Positions 63,101 through 64,000 of a stretch of 64,000 nt of DNA are shown here, piece after piece; positions within the stretch are counted from its first letter, which is position 1, and each line of letters starts with the position of its first letter. Below the pieces are notes generated by a model. It worked only from the letters and a program-made list of their open reading frames with translations, did no database searches and had not been told where the DNA came from. Position numbers and translations under genes: made by a program. Origin of the DNA: Babylonia areolata (Eukaryota > Mollusca > Gastropoda > Neogastropoda > Buccinidae); assembly GCF_041734735.1 (NCBI RefSeq), contig NC_134878.1, positions 37,819,867-37,883,866 of the forward strand, given 5' to 3'.

Positions 63101-63821
63101 AACGCCTAATGATTTGATCTATGGCGAGACAAAAAGATATCCGATATATCTCAATTCTGTGACAAGATGTATCTCTTACTGGTTAAAATTAACACAAATG
63201 GAAGATTTTAGGTTGCCAAGAAAAGCATATAATATGTTATATGATTTGGATGTAAGGGGTAAGAAAAACTGGGTATCAATGGTGAGAATTAAGTTATATG
63301 AGAAATGCGAACATGGTTATGTGTGGTTACAGCAGGGAGTAGGGGATATAAATGGATTTATCCGTACATTTCGAAATAGATTAATTGATTGCAGATGGCA
63401 AGTATGGTCGTACCACATTCAAGATAGCGATCGATTTGAGTTTTATAGGCAGTTTATTTCTGTGCATTCACTTCCGGTTTATCTGTCAATGAAGATGGAT
63501 AGGCATTTGAAATGTATTATGACAATGTTTAGATTTGGGATTTCCGATCTCTCTCTTCATCGTTATCGTTATAGTAAGTTGAATGATCACGATATTATTT
63601 GTCCCTTGTGCAGATGTGCTGAAGAAAATGAACTTCACTTCGTGTTACGTTGCCCTGCCTTAAATGACCTTAGGCTACAGTTAATTCCACAAAAATATCA
63701 TAGACATCCATCTCTGTTTCGACTTTCCTTGCTAATGTCATCAACAAATGAAACCATTGTAAAACAGTTCGCTATATACTTGTATAAGGCATTCAAAATC
63801 CGCAGTTTGATATGTGATTAA
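60147..63821 (+). CDS. LINE ORF2: endonuclease and reverse transcriptase, intact
   Basis: The frame is open from the ORF1 stop to TAA 63,819-63,821 (over 1220 codons). Numbering from the TTG at 60,186: endonuclease from about residue 81 (LSFIHWNVNGLLPKL, LVETFIDE, CGDLNGRT near 234, SERIDSDHMPVEL near 340); reverse transcriptase from about 580 (AAGPDGIIGELL, YKKGDVNNLSNYRGISL, YQAGFKRGYSTVDHMYT, FIDFEKAFDS near 712, SGVKQGDVCSPILF, catalytic LADDVA near 815); C-terminal zinc knuckle CPLCRCAEENELHFVLRC near 1139. The first in-frame ATG is 60,291, downstream of the ORF1 stop by 48 codons. The residue before the catalytic ADD is Leu rather than the usual Phe or Tyr. Confidence 0.93.
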   Translation, partial: GTGQPVFFTSCVFLNEAGKRKGTPVLPSCAYRNDTEPARVLSDENGVHMGFADENVPCVTAENPVCEHRHRVNDDLLNQSNNFVSKGNCKNKSLSFIHWNVNGLLPKLHDNDFVSFLDSFDFICLVETFIDEFKSSAFSGYTSFSVPAIKFSVKGRRSGGVLCLVKDVFVPFVKQVDVKSNSFGALIVDKNVFGVDKDVLYVYSYVPPEGSPYYAHFDCENGIALLEEFLTDCLLACRDVYILLCGDLNGRTSNVSHYCQNVSDISEFQHVSHPVSVNRCSEDSVLNNYGKLLLNMCTALDLCILNGMCHGDQNGCYTYVSDSRCSVNDYFLMSCDLYALLCDLCEVRVSERIDSDHMPVELHFRNIGAELENTKLENDFMLDKLVWNEDSADVYNNNISSEEYQERINFAINLIDVDINQALKVFNECIKDAAECMKKQICVRNKLKQKDWFNAGCRSSKRNVRMLLNKFRRTLDANDRNCFRKARREYKYLLKRKRKLFNASLLSELVASIKNQKHFWNKVRNISLKRKQPVNNISEDMWFEHFKTLLTKDVDSDNEFQWVQGEGEGENYLNRPISIDEVMFAVRKIKSRKAAGPDGIIGELLKYGSKTESILNFFVMFFNRLFNSGVYPENWTECVVLPLYKKGDVNNLSNYRGISLCDINSKLYSTIINHRLQEWVEDNNITGEYQAGFKRGYSTVDHMYTIMAFVQKQFSLNRKLYVAFIDFEKAFDSINRTILWPILLKAGVHGKLLKCIMSMYACVKARVRCGGRMTDYIQCTSGVKQGDVCSPILFSLFINELTTEIIRNGKHGAQFTGDILELFILLLADDVALISETIIGLQTQLNSLFRSANSLQLKVNMSKSNIIVFRKGGYLGIRERWTYGGVIMPVVNAYKYLGIYFSTKLSFTAACKDLSSRAKHALLCIMKKMITLENHSFELLMKLLDSQIQPIVQYAAEIWGLSNAAVFCENVHLFALKKFLGVSMKTPNDLIYGETKRYPIYLNSVTRCISYWLKLTQMEDFRLPRKAYNMLYDLDVRGKKNWVSMVRIKLYEKCEHGYVWLQQGVGDINGFIRTFRNRLIDCRWQVWSYHIQDSDRFEFYRQFISVHSLPVYLSMKMDRHLKCIMTMFRFGISDLSLHRYRYSKLNDHDIICPLCRCAEENELHFVLRCPALNDLRLQLIPQKYHRHPSLFRLSLLMSSTNETIVKQFAIYLYKAFKIRSLICD

Positions 63822-63956
63822 TTGTGCTTTTTGTGTGTGCATGTGCATTGCTAGAATTGTAGTTAAATGTTTTCTGTTCCACATTGTTCTGGAATGTAAC
63901 AATTTGTGTTCACTGATCCCCTTCATGAGGGGCTACGGCCTTTATTGAATAAAAAT

Positions 63957-64000
63957 GTTCGTTCGTTCGTTCGTTCGTTCGTTCGTTCGTTCGTTCGTTC
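63957..64000. repeat. (TTCG)n LINE tail
   Basis: Eleven TTCG units up to the window end, against four in copy 1; the tail may continue beyond the window. Confidence 0.95.

Larger units (their letters stand above)
59022..64000 (+). mobile_element. 2A-bearing LINE, copy 2 (apparently whole)
   Basis: Same element and same junction with the Polinton as at 37,528. Its coding region 59,109-63,821 is one reading frame containing only two in-frame TAG codons (59,520-59,522 and 60,144-60,146) before the final TAA. 3' hairpin at 63,918-63,932, then GGCCT, AATAAAAATG and a (TTCG)n tail of 11 units running to the window end. Confidence 0.92.

Overview
The window looks like nuclear DNA of an invertebrate, most likely a marine gastropod mollusc. 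No complete host gene is visible. The sequence is dominated by retrotransposons (LINEs), a large Polinton/Maverick DNA element, two complex minisatellites and long CA/TG, TC/GA, AAT and poly-G tracts. The gastropod guess rests on a dispersed-repeat fragment near 43.15-43.28 kb that I recognise from memory, on LINEs carrying a 2A-like peptide, and on the microsatellite load. It is inference, not proof.

Layout. 1-1.56 kb is low-complexity sequence with an 18-bp minisatellite. 1.57-3.40 kb is a 5'-truncated LINE on the minus strand with an inverted 5' piece (LINE-A). 3.40-4.44 kb is the 3' end of an RNase H-bearing LINE, running directly into a G-rich 30-bp minisatellite (4.45-5.90 kb). 6.26-7.66 kb is a decayed relative of LINE-A. 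8.72-12.34 kb is an L2/CR1-type LINE on the minus strand with an unbroken 1152-codon ORF. 12.34-15.09 kb has no recognisable gene. 15.09-16.14 kb (Tx1/L1-like) and 16.41-17.0 kb (L2-like) are LINE 3' fragments. 17.46-22.75 kb is a longer broken LINE (LINE-B) whose ORF1 contains an in-frame 21/18-bp repeat array.

22,818-37,522 is a Polinton with 300-bp terminal inverted repeats flanked by a 5-bp direct repeat CACGT. It carries a protein-primed DNA polymerase B, an integrase, a packaging ATPase, a capsid protein, a probable penton protein, a tandem pair of paralogous proteins and several small membrane proteins. I treat it as a fossil. It is broken in this copy (roughly eight interruptions), but the low divergence of its ends and of the two copies argues that it is young. 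Abutting its right end is a LINE with a 2A peptide, an L1-like ORF1 and an endonuclease/reverse transcriptase ORF2 (37.5-42.5 kb).

42.5-48.8 kb is unique flank: microsatellites, a SINE-like fragment, a 52-bp minisatellite (43.7-45.3 kb) and one candidate host exon. A gap of exactly 100 N (48,798-48,897) follows. 48,898-64,000 then repeats 27,405-42,480 almost base for base (right part of the Polinton plus the same LINE). This is either a segmental duplication or a locus assembled twice. In the second copy the LINE is essentially whole: one reading frame from ORF1 to the end of ORF2, interrupted only by two UAG codons.

How the parts work together. The Polinton holds replication (polymerase, terminal repeats), integration (integrase) and virion morphogenesis (ATPase, capsid, penton, membrane proteins) genes in compact divergent and convergent blocks. 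The LINEs supply their own RNA-binding protein, endonuclease and reverse transcriptase.
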